DNA of 21,896 nucleotides from Flavobacterium sp. (GTDB lineage Bacteria > Bacteroidota > Bacteroidia > Flavobacteriales > Flavobacteriaceae). A program made the translations under genes and the position numbers. The notes under the pieces were generated by a model that worked only from the letters and a program-made list of their open reading frames with translations, was not told where the DNA came from and searched no databases. This document shows, one piece after another, positions 7,467 through 15,900 of this stretch (within the stretch, counting starts at the first letter, position 1; every line of letters starts with the position of its first letter). The DNA lies in assembly GCA_030150335.1 (NCBI GenBank), contig JASLGC010000108.1:1-21896 (forward strand), in the 5' to 3' direction.

Positions 7467-9008
7467 ATGAATCCGAAAATAACAAAACTACAAGATCTTC
7501 AGGCTCAAGCAAAACTCGGTGGAGGCCAAAAGAGAATAGATACACAACATAGCAAAGGCAAACTAACAGCAAGAGAAAGAGTTGAATACTTACTTGACGA
7601 AGGTTCCTTTGAAGAAATAGGAATGCTTGTTACTCACCGTACTACAGACTTTGGCATGGACAAAGAAGTATATCACGGAGATGGAGTAATTACAGGCTAT
7701 GGAACAATCAACGGGCGTTTAGTTTACCTATTCGCACAAGACTTTACCGTATTTGGAGGAGCATTATCAGAAACTCATGCAGAAAAAATTTGCAAAGTAA
7801 TGGATATGGCTGTCAAAATGGGAGCACCAATGATTGGGTTAAATGACTCAGGAGGAGCACGTATTCAAGAAGGAGTTCGCTCATTAGGAGGATATGCAGA
7901 CATCTTCTTACGCAACGTACAATCATCAGGAGTAATCCCTCAAATCTCTGCGATTATGGGACCTTGTGCAGGAGGAGCAGTTTACTCACCTGCCATGACA
8001 GACTTTACAATGATGGTAGAAGGGTCGAGTTATATGTTTGTTACAGGACCAAGTGTTGTAAAAACAGTAACAAACGAAGAAGTAACATCTGAAGAACTTG
8101 GAGGAGCAAGCACGCATTCTACCAAATCAGGAGTTGCACATACTACCTCAGCAAATGACGTAGCCTGCTTAGAAGACTTGAAAAAACTATTGTCATACAT
8201 TCCTCAAAACAACTCTGAGAAAGCGTATGACTTACCATATACACTTGGCGAAGAATACAGACCAGGATTAGACACTATCATTCCTGAGAGCTCAAACAAG
8301 CCGTATGATATGAAAGAAGTTATTCACAATATCATTGACGAAGACTCTTTCTATGAAATCCACAAAGACTACGCAGAAAACATCGTAGTTGGATTTGCTC
8401 GTTTAGGAGGAAAAAGCGTTGGTATCGTTGCAAACAATCCAATGTTCTTAGCAGGGTGTTTAGACGTAAATAGTTCAATCAAAGCAGCGAGATTCACGCG
8501 TTTTTGTGATGCTTTCAATATCCCGTTGTTAGTCTTGGTTGACGTACCAGGTTTCTTACCAGGAACAGACCAAGAGTGGAATGGAATTATCGTTCACGGA
8601 GCTAAATTGCTATATGCATTAAGCGAAGCTACTGTACCAAAAGTAACAGTAATTACGCGTAAAGCCTATGGAGGAGCTTATGACGTAATGAACTCAAAAC
8701 ACATTGGTGCAGATTTAAACTTTGCATGGCCAAATGCTGAAATTGCAGTAATGGGAGCTAAAGGAGCGAGTGAAATCATCTTCAAAAAAGAGATATCAGA
8801 AGCCGCAGACCCAGCAGCTAAACTTGCTGAAAAAGAAGCAGAATACGCAGAAAAATTTGCAACACCATATAGAGCTGCACAACGCGGATTCATCGACGAA
8901 GTAATCTTGCCAAATGAGACAAGAAGAAAACTGTTGAAAGGATTTGCAATGCTTGAAAACAAAGAAGTTGATTTGCCTAAACGCAAACACGGAAACATTC
9001 CGCTTTAA
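7467..9008 (+). CDS. pccB: acyl-CoA (probably propionyl-CoA) carboxylase, carboxyltransferase beta subunit
   Basis: A 513-residue carboxyltransferase of the PccB type with fused N and C crotonase-like domains. Motifs: GLNDSGGARIQEGV (124-137) and GPCAGGAVYSPA (165-176), both forming CoA-binding oxyanion-hole segments, then DVPGFLPGTDQE (359-370) and RKAYGGAYDVM (398-408). It transfers CO2 from carboxybiotin to an acyl-CoA. Asp406 in GGAYDVM appears to match the position where Asp favours propionyl-CoA and Ile favours acetyl-CoA in actinobacterial homologues; I give this from memory. With the carrier and biotin carboxylase just upstream it would make methylmalonyl-CoA from propionyl-CoA. A terminator follows. 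Acetyl-CoA or a longer acyl-CoA cannot be excluded as substrate. Confidence 0.93.
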   Translation: MNPKITKLQDLQAQAKLGGGQKRIDTQHSKGKLTARERVEYLLDEGSFEEIGMLVTHRTTDFGMDKEVYHGDGVITGYGTINGRLVYLFAQDFTVFGGALSETHAEKICKVMDMAVKMGAPMIGLNDSGGARIQEGVRSLGGYADIFLRNVQSSGVIPQISAIMGPCAGGAVYSPAMTDFTMMVEGSSYMFVTGPSVVKTVTNEEVTSEELGGASTHSTKSGVAHTTSANDVACLEDLKKLLSYIPQNNSEKAYDLPYTLGEEYRPGLDTIIPESSNKPYDMKEVIHNIIDEDSFYEIHKDYAENIVVGFARLGGKSVGIVANNPMFLAGCLDVNSSIKAARFTRFCDAFNIPLLVLVDVPGFLPGTDQEWNGIIVHGAKLLYALSEATVPKVTVITRKAYGGAYDVMNSKHIGADLNFAWPNAEIAVMGAKGASEIIFKKEISEAADPAAKLAEKEAEYAEKFATPYRAAQRGFIDEVILPNETRRKLLKGFAMLENKEVDLPKRKHGNIPL

Positions 9009-9061
9009 TCAACCTTATCAATAACATATCCGTTCATCGGAAATTGCATATTACAATACAG

Positions 9062-9100
9062 AAGTGGGCTTAATTCACAAGAATTAAGCCCACTTTTTTT
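9062..9100 (+). terminator. terminator of the carboxylase operon
   Basis: A perfect 15-bp stem (9062-9076 with 9081-9095, loop ACAA) is followed by a long T run. It lies 53 bases after the pccB-type stop. Confidence 0.93.
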
Positions 9101-9204
9101 ATGCCCCATCATCACTATAAATTAGAATACTCAACCTATCAAGGCACCATTCTTCCACAACACCGGCATATTACTCCACAAAACCCGCGGTTTTAAAGGC
9201 CAAA

Positions 9205-9233
9205 GTGCCAGAAAAGTGCCAGCATTGTGCCAG
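9205..9233 (+). repeat. three GTGCCAG repeats with exact 11-bp period
   Basis: GTGCCAG occurs at 9205-9211, 9216-9222 and 9227-9233, separated by AAAA and CATT, so the copies start exactly 11 bases apart, about one helical turn. No function is recognised. Confidence 0.85.
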
Positions 9234-9350
9234 AAACTCCCTTTCTTCTCCTCCTTTTTCAAACTGATAAACTCCTTTTATTTATCTCCTTTACAACCCA
9301 CAAAACAACAATTAACTTAGTTTTATCTTAAAAAAACATATAATAAAACC

Positions 9351-9358
9351 TATATTTG
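9351..9358 (+). promoter_or_regulatory. candidate -7 box for the DUF4190 gene
   Basis: TATATTTG is a full match to TAnnTTTG, 28 bases before the start codon at 9387. No clear TTG is seen 19 bases upstream. Confidence 0.45.
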
Positions 9359-9386
9359 GTTTACATAATAAAAACCAAAACACACT

Positions 9387-9767
9387 ATGGAAGAAAATAA
9401 CCAATCATTTTCATCTCAAGAAAATGCCCCTAATGGGAACATTAACACACAACAGCCACCCCATAATCAACAAAATTATCAAGGCTATGCTCAACCAATT
9501 TATGTAAACGTACCACAGAAAAACAATTTAGGATTGGCAGGATTTATTCTTTCAATCATAGCAATTGTTTTATGTTGGATTCCTTTTTTAGGTCAAATAC
9601 TTTGGCTTTTAGGAGTAGTATTCTCAGCTATTGGTATCTTTAAAAATCCAAGAGGATTTGCTATAGCAGGATTAGTAATTTCCTTTATAGGCTTCATTAT
9701 TCTAATTATTTTACTTGGTTTAATAGGAATGGGAGGCGCAGCCGCAGCAATGTCATCAGGATATTAA
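9387..9767 (+). CDS. DUF4190 small membrane protein
   Basis: A 126-residue protein. The first 45 residues are rich in Gln, Asn, Ser and Pro (low complexity, probably disordered). Two hydrophobic segments follow (about 48-83 and 92-117) separated by the short loop FKNPRGFAIAG. The pattern LGLAGFILSIIAIVL, then GIFKNPRGFAIAGLVIS, is that of DUF4190 proteins, whose function is not known. It is likely an inner-membrane protein. It forms its own transcription unit, with a promoter box upstream and a terminator 44 bases after the stop. No signal peptide and no partner are evident. Confidence 0.82.
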   Translation: MEENNQSFSSQENAPNGNINTQQPPHNQQNYQGYAQPIYVNVPQKNNLGLAGFILSIIAIVLCWIPFLGQILWLLGVVFSAIGIFKNPRGFAIAGLVISFIGFIILIILLGLIGMGGAAAAMSSGY

Positions 9768-9810
9768 TCTGCTCTAACGTGCTTAAATTAAAGCAATAAT
9801 ATAAATCACA

Positions 9811-9843
9811 AAACGCCACTTTTATAAGGTGGCGTTTCTTTTT
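9811..9843 (+). terminator. terminator after the DUF4190 gene
   Basis: A stem of about 11 bp (9811-9821 with 9827-9837, one G-T pair) is followed by a T-rich tail. The AT-rich remainder up to 10039 shows only a promoter box. Confidence 0.85.
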
Positions 9844-9971
9844 CACACATATTGTCTATTGCTTTATATATTAAATTCACAAATAGAGATAAATAAAAAC
9901 TTTTTATTATATAAAAATGAAAAGTAAAACACTTTGAAATGTTAAAACTTTTAATTTAAAATAATTTGGCA

Positions 9972-9979
9972 TAGTTTTG
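9972..9979 (+). promoter_or_regulatory. candidate -7 box for the small membrane protein gene at 10040
   Basis: TAGTTTTG fits TAnnTTTG fully and lies 60 bases before the start codon. The expected upstream TTG position reads TTT, so the -33 element is weak or absent. Confidence 0.45.
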
Positions 9980-10039
9980 TAGTATTAAAACTCATTAAAA
10001 GAATCTTTTAGTTAGTTCTAATCAAAATTTTAAAAAGAG

Positions 10040-10330
10040 ATGAACACAATCAACCAAGAATCGAGCAAAAGTCCCCTATTGAGCATCGGTGCATTATTAT
10101 TTTCAATAATCACTTTAGGAATATTCTTTTTCCCAAGCATTAGTTATTTTAAAATATTATTGCCTGTTGCTTTCCTTTTTAGCCTTACGTTAGATATTGC
10201 TGCATTGCAACTCTCTTCTAAAAAGATAGCGATTGCCAGTATTTTTGTACTACTTATATTAGTTGTATTCTCTGTCAAATCTATCTTGTATGTTTATATG
10301 CCAATTCCTGATGCAATTGCAGACTTATAA
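10040..10330 (+). CDS. small membrane protein of unknown function
   Basis: I do not recognise this 96-residue protein. It has a short polar N-terminus (1-11) and three hydrophobic stretches, about 12-30, 35-56 and 63-84, with a lysine pair between the second and third, so two or three inner-membrane helices are likely. No signal peptide, Cys, His or other motif points to a function. The start is supported by the purine-rich AAAAAGAG just upstream and by a promoter box 60 bases before it. It lies between a DUF4190 gene and the DUF2625 gene on the same strand, separated from the latter by a 135-bp gap that contains a 12-bp inverted repeat. Confidence 0.65.
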   Translation: MNTINQESSKSPLLSIGALLFSIITLGIFFFPSISYFKILLPVAFLFSLTLDIAALQLSSKKIAIASIFVLLILVVFSVKSILYVYMPIPDAIADL

Positions 10331-10360
10331 GTAAAAAAGACAACCAACCTATTTTACACT

Positions 10361-10398
10361 ATTGTAAACTACAAATCACAGGATGAGTAGTTTACAAT
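10361..10398. repeat. 12-bp perfect inverted repeat
   Basis: ATTGTAAACTAC (10361-10372) is repeated inverted at 10387-10398, with a 14-base loop. It lies 31 bases after the small membrane protein gene and 68 bases before the DUF2625 gene. The tail has only scattered T residues, so it could be a weak terminator or an operator-like palindrome. Confidence 0.75.
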
Positions 10399-10465
10399 TT
10401 AAATTCTTAAAATTATTACATACTTGTCATAATTACCTATCTTTAATTCTTGAAACATTTTTTAT

Positions 10466-11158
10466 ATGCGTACTCTTCAAGAATTAATAGATACAAATGA
10501 TGCTGCATGGCCATTAATTCAACAATGGATTTCAGAATCGCCAAGAACAGTAACGATATTAACCAAAAGCTCACAAGAAATTGCAGAGCAAACTTTGGTA
10601 AACTTACAAGTAACCACCCGCGCTACAATGGGTGCGATTATCTATGAATCAGGTGGATTAATCATTGACAATGGTTGGATAAAAATATTCGGAGGAGGAC
10701 ATAATGACCTAATTCCTTCTATTCTAACTTGGAATGATGGCAAAACCATTTGTAACAATAAACAAAACAAAGGCTTACTTATTATTGCAATTGATGCGAT
10801 AGGTGGACACTTTTGTATCAACGGAGGAGCACTTGGCGAAGACCTTGGAATGATTTACTATTTCGCACCTGATACTTTAGATTACGAACCATTAGATGTA
10901 GGCTACTCACAACTCATACAATTCTTCTTATCAGATAATGTAGACCAATTCTACCAAGACTTCAGATGGACAAATTGGCAAGAGGACGTAAAAACATTAA
11001 AACTTGACGAAGTGTTTAGTTTAACTCCTCCCTTATGGACAGTAGAAGGAAAAAATATAGAGGAATCTTTTAAAAAACCTATTTCTGCTACAGAACAATA
11101 TGCTGTACAAACAGAATTTAGAAAAGGATTAAATGATATTGAAAACAAATTTTTATAG
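10466..11158 (+). CDS. DUF2625 family protein
   Basis: A 230-residue soluble protein without signal peptide or membrane segment. The N-terminus (RTLQELIDTNDAAWPLIQQW), followed by GGLIIDNGWIKIFGGGHNDL (residues about 63-82), is the pattern of DUF2625 proteins, whose biochemical role is unknown. The central part is rich in Gly (GGHFCINGGALGED), consistent with a compact beta-rich fold. The next gene, only 8 bases away on the same strand, is an SMI1/KNR4 protein, so the two are probably co-transcribed. SMI1/KNR4 proteins are often immunity proteins of polymorphic toxin systems. I infer only that this protein may sit in the same functional setting. A candidate box TATCTTTA at 10438-10445 could start the transcript. 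Confidence 0.8.
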   Translation: MRTLQELIDTNDAAWPLIQQWISESPRTVTILTKSSQEIAEQTLVNLQVTTRATMGAIIYESGGLIIDNGWIKIFGGGHNDLIPSILTWNDGKTICNNKQNKGLLIIAIDAIGGHFCINGGALGEDLGMIYYFAPDTLDYEPLDVGYSQLIQFFLSDNVDQFYQDFRWTNWQEDVKTLKLDEVFSLTPPLWTVEGKNIEESFKKPISATEQYAVQTEFRKGLNDIENKFL

Positions 11159-11166
11159 TAGCTAAG

Positions 11167-11664
11167 ATGTCTTTTTACAATTACAGCATTATACCCAATT
11201 ACTTAACAGGAAGTGATACACTAAATTTACCTCAACCTACATCTATAAAAGACTGCGAGGATGCATTGTCGTTTACATTTGAATCTGGCTATGTTGATTT
11301 CATTACAAAATATGGAGAGGGTATTTTGGGAGGTACATACATCCGAATTTATCTTCCTACTAAAATAGCTGAAGGTCACAATGATTGGTTAAGTCGAATT
11401 TCCGAATATTACTTTTGGGACGAGGGAAAAGATATCCTTACAAAAGAGCAAGTTCAACAAGCAGTCTGCATTGGTGATACCTTTGACGGAGATGAAATCA
11501 TTTACTTGCAAAACAACTACTATATCTTACCTCGACATGAAGAAACAATCTTTAAAACAGGAGAAACACTGGCCGAAACGATAGAGTGGCTTTGTTCTGC
11601 AGATGTACTTACAGAATCATTTGATGAACGAAACTTTGAGCCTTTCAACGAGCACAACGCATAA
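11167..11664 (+). CDS. SMI1/KNR4 (SUKH) family protein, possible immunity protein
   Basis: A 165-residue acidic cytoplasmic protein. The order of features is that of the SUKH/SMI1-KNR4 fold: an N-terminal helix with the pattern CEDALSFTFESGYVDFITKYGEGILGG (residues about 27-53), then WLSRISEYYFWDEG, then the strand segment CIGDTFDGDEIIYL, then YYILPRHEETI and a C-terminal helix ETLAETIEWL. In bacteria many family members neutralise nuclease or deaminase toxins delivered between neighbouring cells; others act elsewhere. No toxin gene is within reach here, so the immunity role is inference. It follows the DUF2625 gene by 8 bases. The 173-bp gap behind it holds only an imperfect hairpin near 11681-11708 and a weak promoter-like TTG/TATCTTAT pair (11776-11806). 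Confidence 0.78.
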   Translation: MSFYNYSIIPNYLTGSDTLNLPQPTSIKDCEDALSFTFESGYVDFITKYGEGILGGTYIRIYLPTKIAEGHNDWLSRISEYYFWDEGKDILTKEQVQQAVCIGDTFDGDEIIYLQNNYYILPRHEETIFKTGETLAETIEWLCSADVLTESFDERNFEPFNEHNA

Positions 11665-11837
11665 TAATAGCTATCCTAATTGCCCAAGAATAAAAACCTT
11701 TCTTGGCAAACTCTTTGCTATCCAAACAGATGCGTTCTATCCAGATTATCAAGCGATATAAACCACTTTAAAAGATTGACTTTTATTCTTTTATTTCGTA
11801 TCTTATAATAGTATTCAAAAAACTAATTTATCACATT

Positions 11838-12317
11838 ATGCAAAACAAACTTTTAAAATTAGAAAAGTACTTCGAAACAGAAAGTTATGACGATTTTTAT
11901 GCAATAGGAAAAGACCTTGTTTTCTGGGTAGATTGGAGAGAATATGACGATGCTATCGTTGACTTCATAGAAGAATGTCTTGAAACAGGCTCTTTAGCAG
12001 CTAAAATTGAAGACCGACCAAATGAAGAACTTGAACTATTTGTTTCTTATCAAGGTAAAATACACCAACGCATCATTGTTGATTTGGATGATACGATTAT
12101 TTGGTTGAATGAATTATTACAACCAACGTATGAAATACGCTTTTGCAAAGTATCAAAAGGTTCTGACACCTTAGCCTTTGTTCCCCTAACAAACGAACAA
12201 TGGCAAGCATTGCAAGGTAGATACGGAGAAGAATTAATTTCTAAACACTTTGAAGTCATTACTAAGAACTCCAAATTCTTCAACAAGAAACACAAAAAAA
12301 CAGCTCTAAATTTTTAA
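11838..12317 (+). CDS. acidic hypothetical protein (159 aa) in the immunity-like cluster
   Basis: I do not recognise a named family. The protein is cytoplasmic by appearance, with no signal peptide or membrane segment. The first 130 residues are strongly acidic, with YETESYDDFYAIGKDLVFWVD-like segments and DDAIVDFIEECLETGSL; the last 25 residues turn basic (KNSKFFNKKHKKTALNF). Small acidic proteins with aromatic-rich N-terminal halves are common among immunity proteins, and it lies downstream of the SUKH and DUF2625 genes on the same strand. That context is the only hint of function. The start at 11838 follows an A-rich leader. A 14-bp inverted repeat 17 bases after the stop probably ends the transcript. 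Confidence 0.7.
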   Translation: MQNKLLKLEKYFETESYDDFYAIGKDLVFWVDWREYDDAIVDFIEECLETGSLAAKIEDRPNEELELFVSYQGKIHQRIIVDLDDTIIWLNELLQPTYEIRFCKVSKGSDTLAFVPLTNEQWQALQGRYGEELISKHFEVITKNSKFFNKKHKKTALNF

Positions 12318-12333
12318 TACAGAGCTTGGTATA

Positions 12334-12376
12334 AATGATTGTTGAAAAACAACTTTCAACAATCATTAGAATTTTA
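12334..12376 (+). terminator. probable terminator after the acidic hypothetical gene
   Basis: A perfect 14-bp AT-rich inverted repeat (12334-12347 with 12354-12367, loop AACAAC) is followed by a short T-rich stretch. The tail is weaker than at the other terminators in the window. Confidence 0.65.
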
Positions 12377-12450
12377 TTAGAAGTAAAGGGTATGCTTACT
12401 TTGAATAAGTACAAATTAGTATCTTGCGCCAGCTTTTAACAAAGAATGCT

Positions 12451-12458
12451 TAACTTTG
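12451..12458 (+). promoter_or_regulatory. candidate -7 box for the metal-efflux cassette
   Basis: TAACTTTG fully matches TAnnTTTG, 10 bases before the start codon at 12469, which would give a very short leader. A TTG is present upstream (12424-12426) but its 24-base spacing is too long. Confidence 0.45.
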
Positions 12459-12468
12459 TAAGTATCAA

Positions 12469-12873
12469 ATGCTAATCAATAATCCAATTAAAGTGAGAAA
12501 GGTAATTGCCATATTTTTTATGCTATTATTCTTAGTTTCAACAACTGAGTTCGGTCAGCTGTTGAAGTTTCCTATTTTAGTTGAGCACTATGTTGAGCAC
12601 AAAACAAATGACGCTAATTTGAGTATTTGGGGTTTTCTTCAAATTCACTATAGCGAAAGCCACAAAGAAATTGGCGACCCAGTAGATGAGAAACTACCTT
12701 TTGTTTCTCACGCACATATTATTTCTTTTGTAGGGATTGTAACCCCTACTCCCGTTATTAAAATTAATCGTCTTAAATTTAATACAAACCACAATAAAGT
12801 ACACGCTTTCGATGAAGATGCTATCGAGAGTAACTACCTATCTTCTATTTGGCAACCGCCTAAACACTGTTAA
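12469..12873 (+). CDS. small membrane-anchored protein leading a heavy-metal efflux cassette
   Basis: A 134-residue protein. A hydrophobic N-terminal segment (about 9-26, VRKVIAIFFMLLFLVSTTEF) is a signal anchor or uncleaved signal. The rest is soluble, probably periplasmic, and contains spaced histidines (HYVEH, IHYSESH, SHAH, NHNKVH) and a C-terminal SIWQPPKHC ending. Proteins of this kind, with TTEFGQLLKFP-like and IWQPPK-like segments, are found in front of CzcA/CusA genes in flavobacteria, but I know no demonstrated function. The histidines suggest metal binding or chaperoning for the pump; that is inference. A GTG at 12493 is an alternative start. A 102-bp gap with two GCTATGAA repeats separates it from the pump gene. 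Confidence 0.75.
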   Translation: MLINNPIKVRKVIAIFFMLLFLVSTTEFGQLLKFPILVEHYVEHKTNDANLSIWGFLQIHYSESHKEIGDPVDEKLPFVSHAHIISFVGIVTPTPVIKINRLKFNTNHNKVHAFDEDAIESNYLSSIWQPPKHC

Positions 12874-12975
12874 TACATATCGAATTTTCAAACGAATATT
12901 CTTTCGTAGTATAATTGCTATGAAACAATTAGCTATGAATGTTATTCATTATTAATGTATTAACAGACAATAATC

Positions 12976-15900
12976 ATGTTAAATAAAATTATTGAGTTTT
13001 CTGTAAAGAATAAACTCATCATTGCGCTATTTGTATTTGCGCTAATTGGTATTGGTATCTTTCAAGTAACTAAATTACCTATTGATGCTGTACCAGATAT
13101 TACAGATAACCAAGTACAAGTAATCACAGTTGCTCCTTCTTATGGTGCAACTGATATAGAAAGACTTGTTACTTTCCCAATTGAACAAGCTAATAGCAAT
13201 ATCGCAGGAATGAAGAGCATTCGAAGCTTTTCTCGTTTCGGATTGTCATTAGTAACAATTGTTTTTGACGATAATGTTGATATCTATTGGGCACGTCAAC
13301 AAGTTGGAGAACGACTACAACAAGTTCAAAGTGAAATTCCACAAGGAATTGGTCAACCAGAATTAGGCCCTATCTCTACTGGATTAGGGGAAATATATCA
13401 ATATGTAGTACGCCCTGAAAAAGGATATGAAGATAAATATGACCTTACTGAGCTACGTACAATCCAAGATTGGGTAGTACGCCGTCAGTTACTTACCGTA
13501 AAAGGGGTAGCTGAAGTAAGTAGTTTTGGGGGTAAATTAAAGCAATACGAAATTGCCATTAATCCTAATAAATTAGATGCTTACGGTATTACAATAAACG
13601 ATGTATTTCAAGCCTTAGAAAACAACAACGAAAATACAGGAGGTGCTTATATTGAGAAAGGACCTACTGTACTTTATATCCGTACAGAAGGATTAGTTGG
13701 GAATATTGCAGACATTGAAAACATTGCTATTACTTCTAAGCAAACAGAACTTCCTTTGCTAATAAGAGACGTTGCCAAAGTAAAAATTGGTAGTGCTACG
13801 CGCTACGGTGCAATGACTTTTGACGACCAAGGAGAGGTATCTGGTGCTGTTGTTATGATGCTAAAAGGAGCAAATAGTAACGAGGTAATTCAGGATGTAA
13901 AAGCAAAAGTAGCTGAAATACAAAAGACACTTCCCGAAGGAGTTGTTATTGAAGCATTCCTTGACCGTACTAAAATGGTTAAAAATGCCATTGGTACAGT
14001 TCAACGAAACCTAACAGAAGGTGCATTAATCGTAGTATTAGTGTTGGTATTATTTTTAGGAAACTTCAGAGCAGGGCTTTTAGTAGCATCTGTAATTCCG
14101 TTGGCAATGCTATTTGCTATCTCTATGATGAACCTCTTTGGAGTAAGTGGAAACTTGATGAGTTTGGGAGCATTAGACTTCGGGCTAATCATTGACGGAG
14201 CCGTTATTATTGTGGAAGCCGTCTTGCACCAGTTCTCCCACAACGCCAAGTTCAAGAAGATAGTCAATTTGAAACAAGAGGATATGAATAAAACTGTTGT
14301 ACAGTCAGCTTCAAAAATGATGAACAGTGCTGTATTCGGTCAAATCATTATCTTAATCGTTTATATCCCAATCTTGACATTACAAGGAATTGAAGGAAAA
14401 ATGTTTACACCAATGGCACAGACAGTAGCCTTTGCGTTATTAGGAGCATTCCTTTTATCCTTAACTTATATACCAATGATGAGCTCGCTAATCATGAATA
14501 GAAAAGTTTCACATAAACCAAACTTATCAGAGCGAGCATTGGCTAAGTTAGAAGGTATTTATGAGCGTTTATTGGCAAAAGTAATAACGATTCCAAAGGT
14601 AATCTACGGTGTAGTTGGTGTGTTATTTGTCATTGCACTGTATATCCTATCAACCTTAGGAGGAGAGTTTATTCCATCCTTAGAAGAAGGAGATTTTGCT
14701 GTAGATACTAAAGTATTAAACGGAAGTAATCTTACTACAACTATTGAGAGTACTCAGAAAGCAGTTCACATTCTTAAAACAAGGTTCCCTGAGGTAGAGA
14801 AAGTCGTTACCAAAATTGGTAGTGCGGAGATTCCGACTGACCCAATGCCGATGGATGCCAGTGATATGATGGTTATCCTAAAAGATAAAAGTGAATGGAC
14901 CTCAGCAGAAACGTTTCCTGAATTAGCAGAGAAAATGACACATGCTTTAGAGGAAATTCCTGGGATTACAGTTGGATTCCAATTCCCTGTACAAATGCGT
15001 TTTAACGAATTGATGACTGGAGCACGACAAGATGTAGTAGTGAAAGTATTTGGAGAGAACTTAGACACCTTGGCTAATACTGCTAATAAAATTGCAGCAC
15101 TTATCAACACTGTACCTGGGGCAACTAACTTATATGTGGAGCCTATTACAGGGATGCCACAATTATTGATTGAATACAACCGACAAGCCATTGCACGTTA
15201 TAGACTATCTATAGCTGACATCAACAGAATAGTCAACGCTTCTTTAGCAGGACAAAGTACTGGAATGGTGTATGAAGGAGAACAAAGATTTGATATGGTA
15301 GTGCGTATGGATGAGAAAAACAGAAAAGACGTCAGCGACATTCAAAACTTGCTTATCCCTACTCCATCTGGAAACCAGGTACCGCTAAACCAATTGGCTA
15401 CGGTAGAAATCAAAGAAGGTCCTAACCAAATTCAACGTGAAAATGCTCAACGTAGAATCTTCGTTGGATTCAACGTAAAAGGTCGTGACGTACAAAGTAT
15501 TGTAGAGGAGTTACAAGATAAAGTAGAGGCGCAAATTACATTACCAGTTGGGTATCAAATAACCTATGGTGGGCAATTTGAAAACCTAAATGAGGCTAAA
15601 GAACGTTTAGCAATCGCAGTGCCATTAGCATTAGTATTAATCTTCGTATTACTATTCTTTGCATTCAAAGATGTCCGCGAGTGTTTAATGATTTTTACTG
15701 CTATTCCCCTATCCATCATTGGAGGTGTATTCTTATTAGCATTAAGAGGAATGCCGTTCAGTATTAGTGCGGGAGTAGGATTCATTGCCTTATTTGGAGT
15801 GGCCGTACTAAATGGTATTGTGCTAATTGCCGAATTTAATAGATTACAGAAATCAGGAATTAAAAATATAGTCTTTATCGTGATTAGAGGAGCAAAAACA

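Larger units (their letters stand above)
9009..9386. other. 378-bp intergenic stretch without a supported gene
   Basis: It holds the carboxylase operon terminator (9062-9100), a less AT-rich stretch at about 9140-9240 with a short triple repeat (9205-9233), and a candidate promoter box (9351-9358) for the next gene. On the minus strand one frame is open for about 48 codons across 9100-9260 but has no start codon or recognisable domain. Confidence 0.7.

Noticed and set aside
9100..9260. Minus-strand frame open for about 48 codons in the gap after the carboxylase operon
   Set aside because: No start codon, no ribosome-binding site and no recognisable motif; it overlaps the GTGCCAG repeats.
11660..11761. 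Open frame ending FYPDYQAI behind the SUKH gene, possibly an eroded C-terminus
   Set aside because: Only about 34 codons, overlaps the stop of the upstream gene in another frame, and no related sequence can be recognised.
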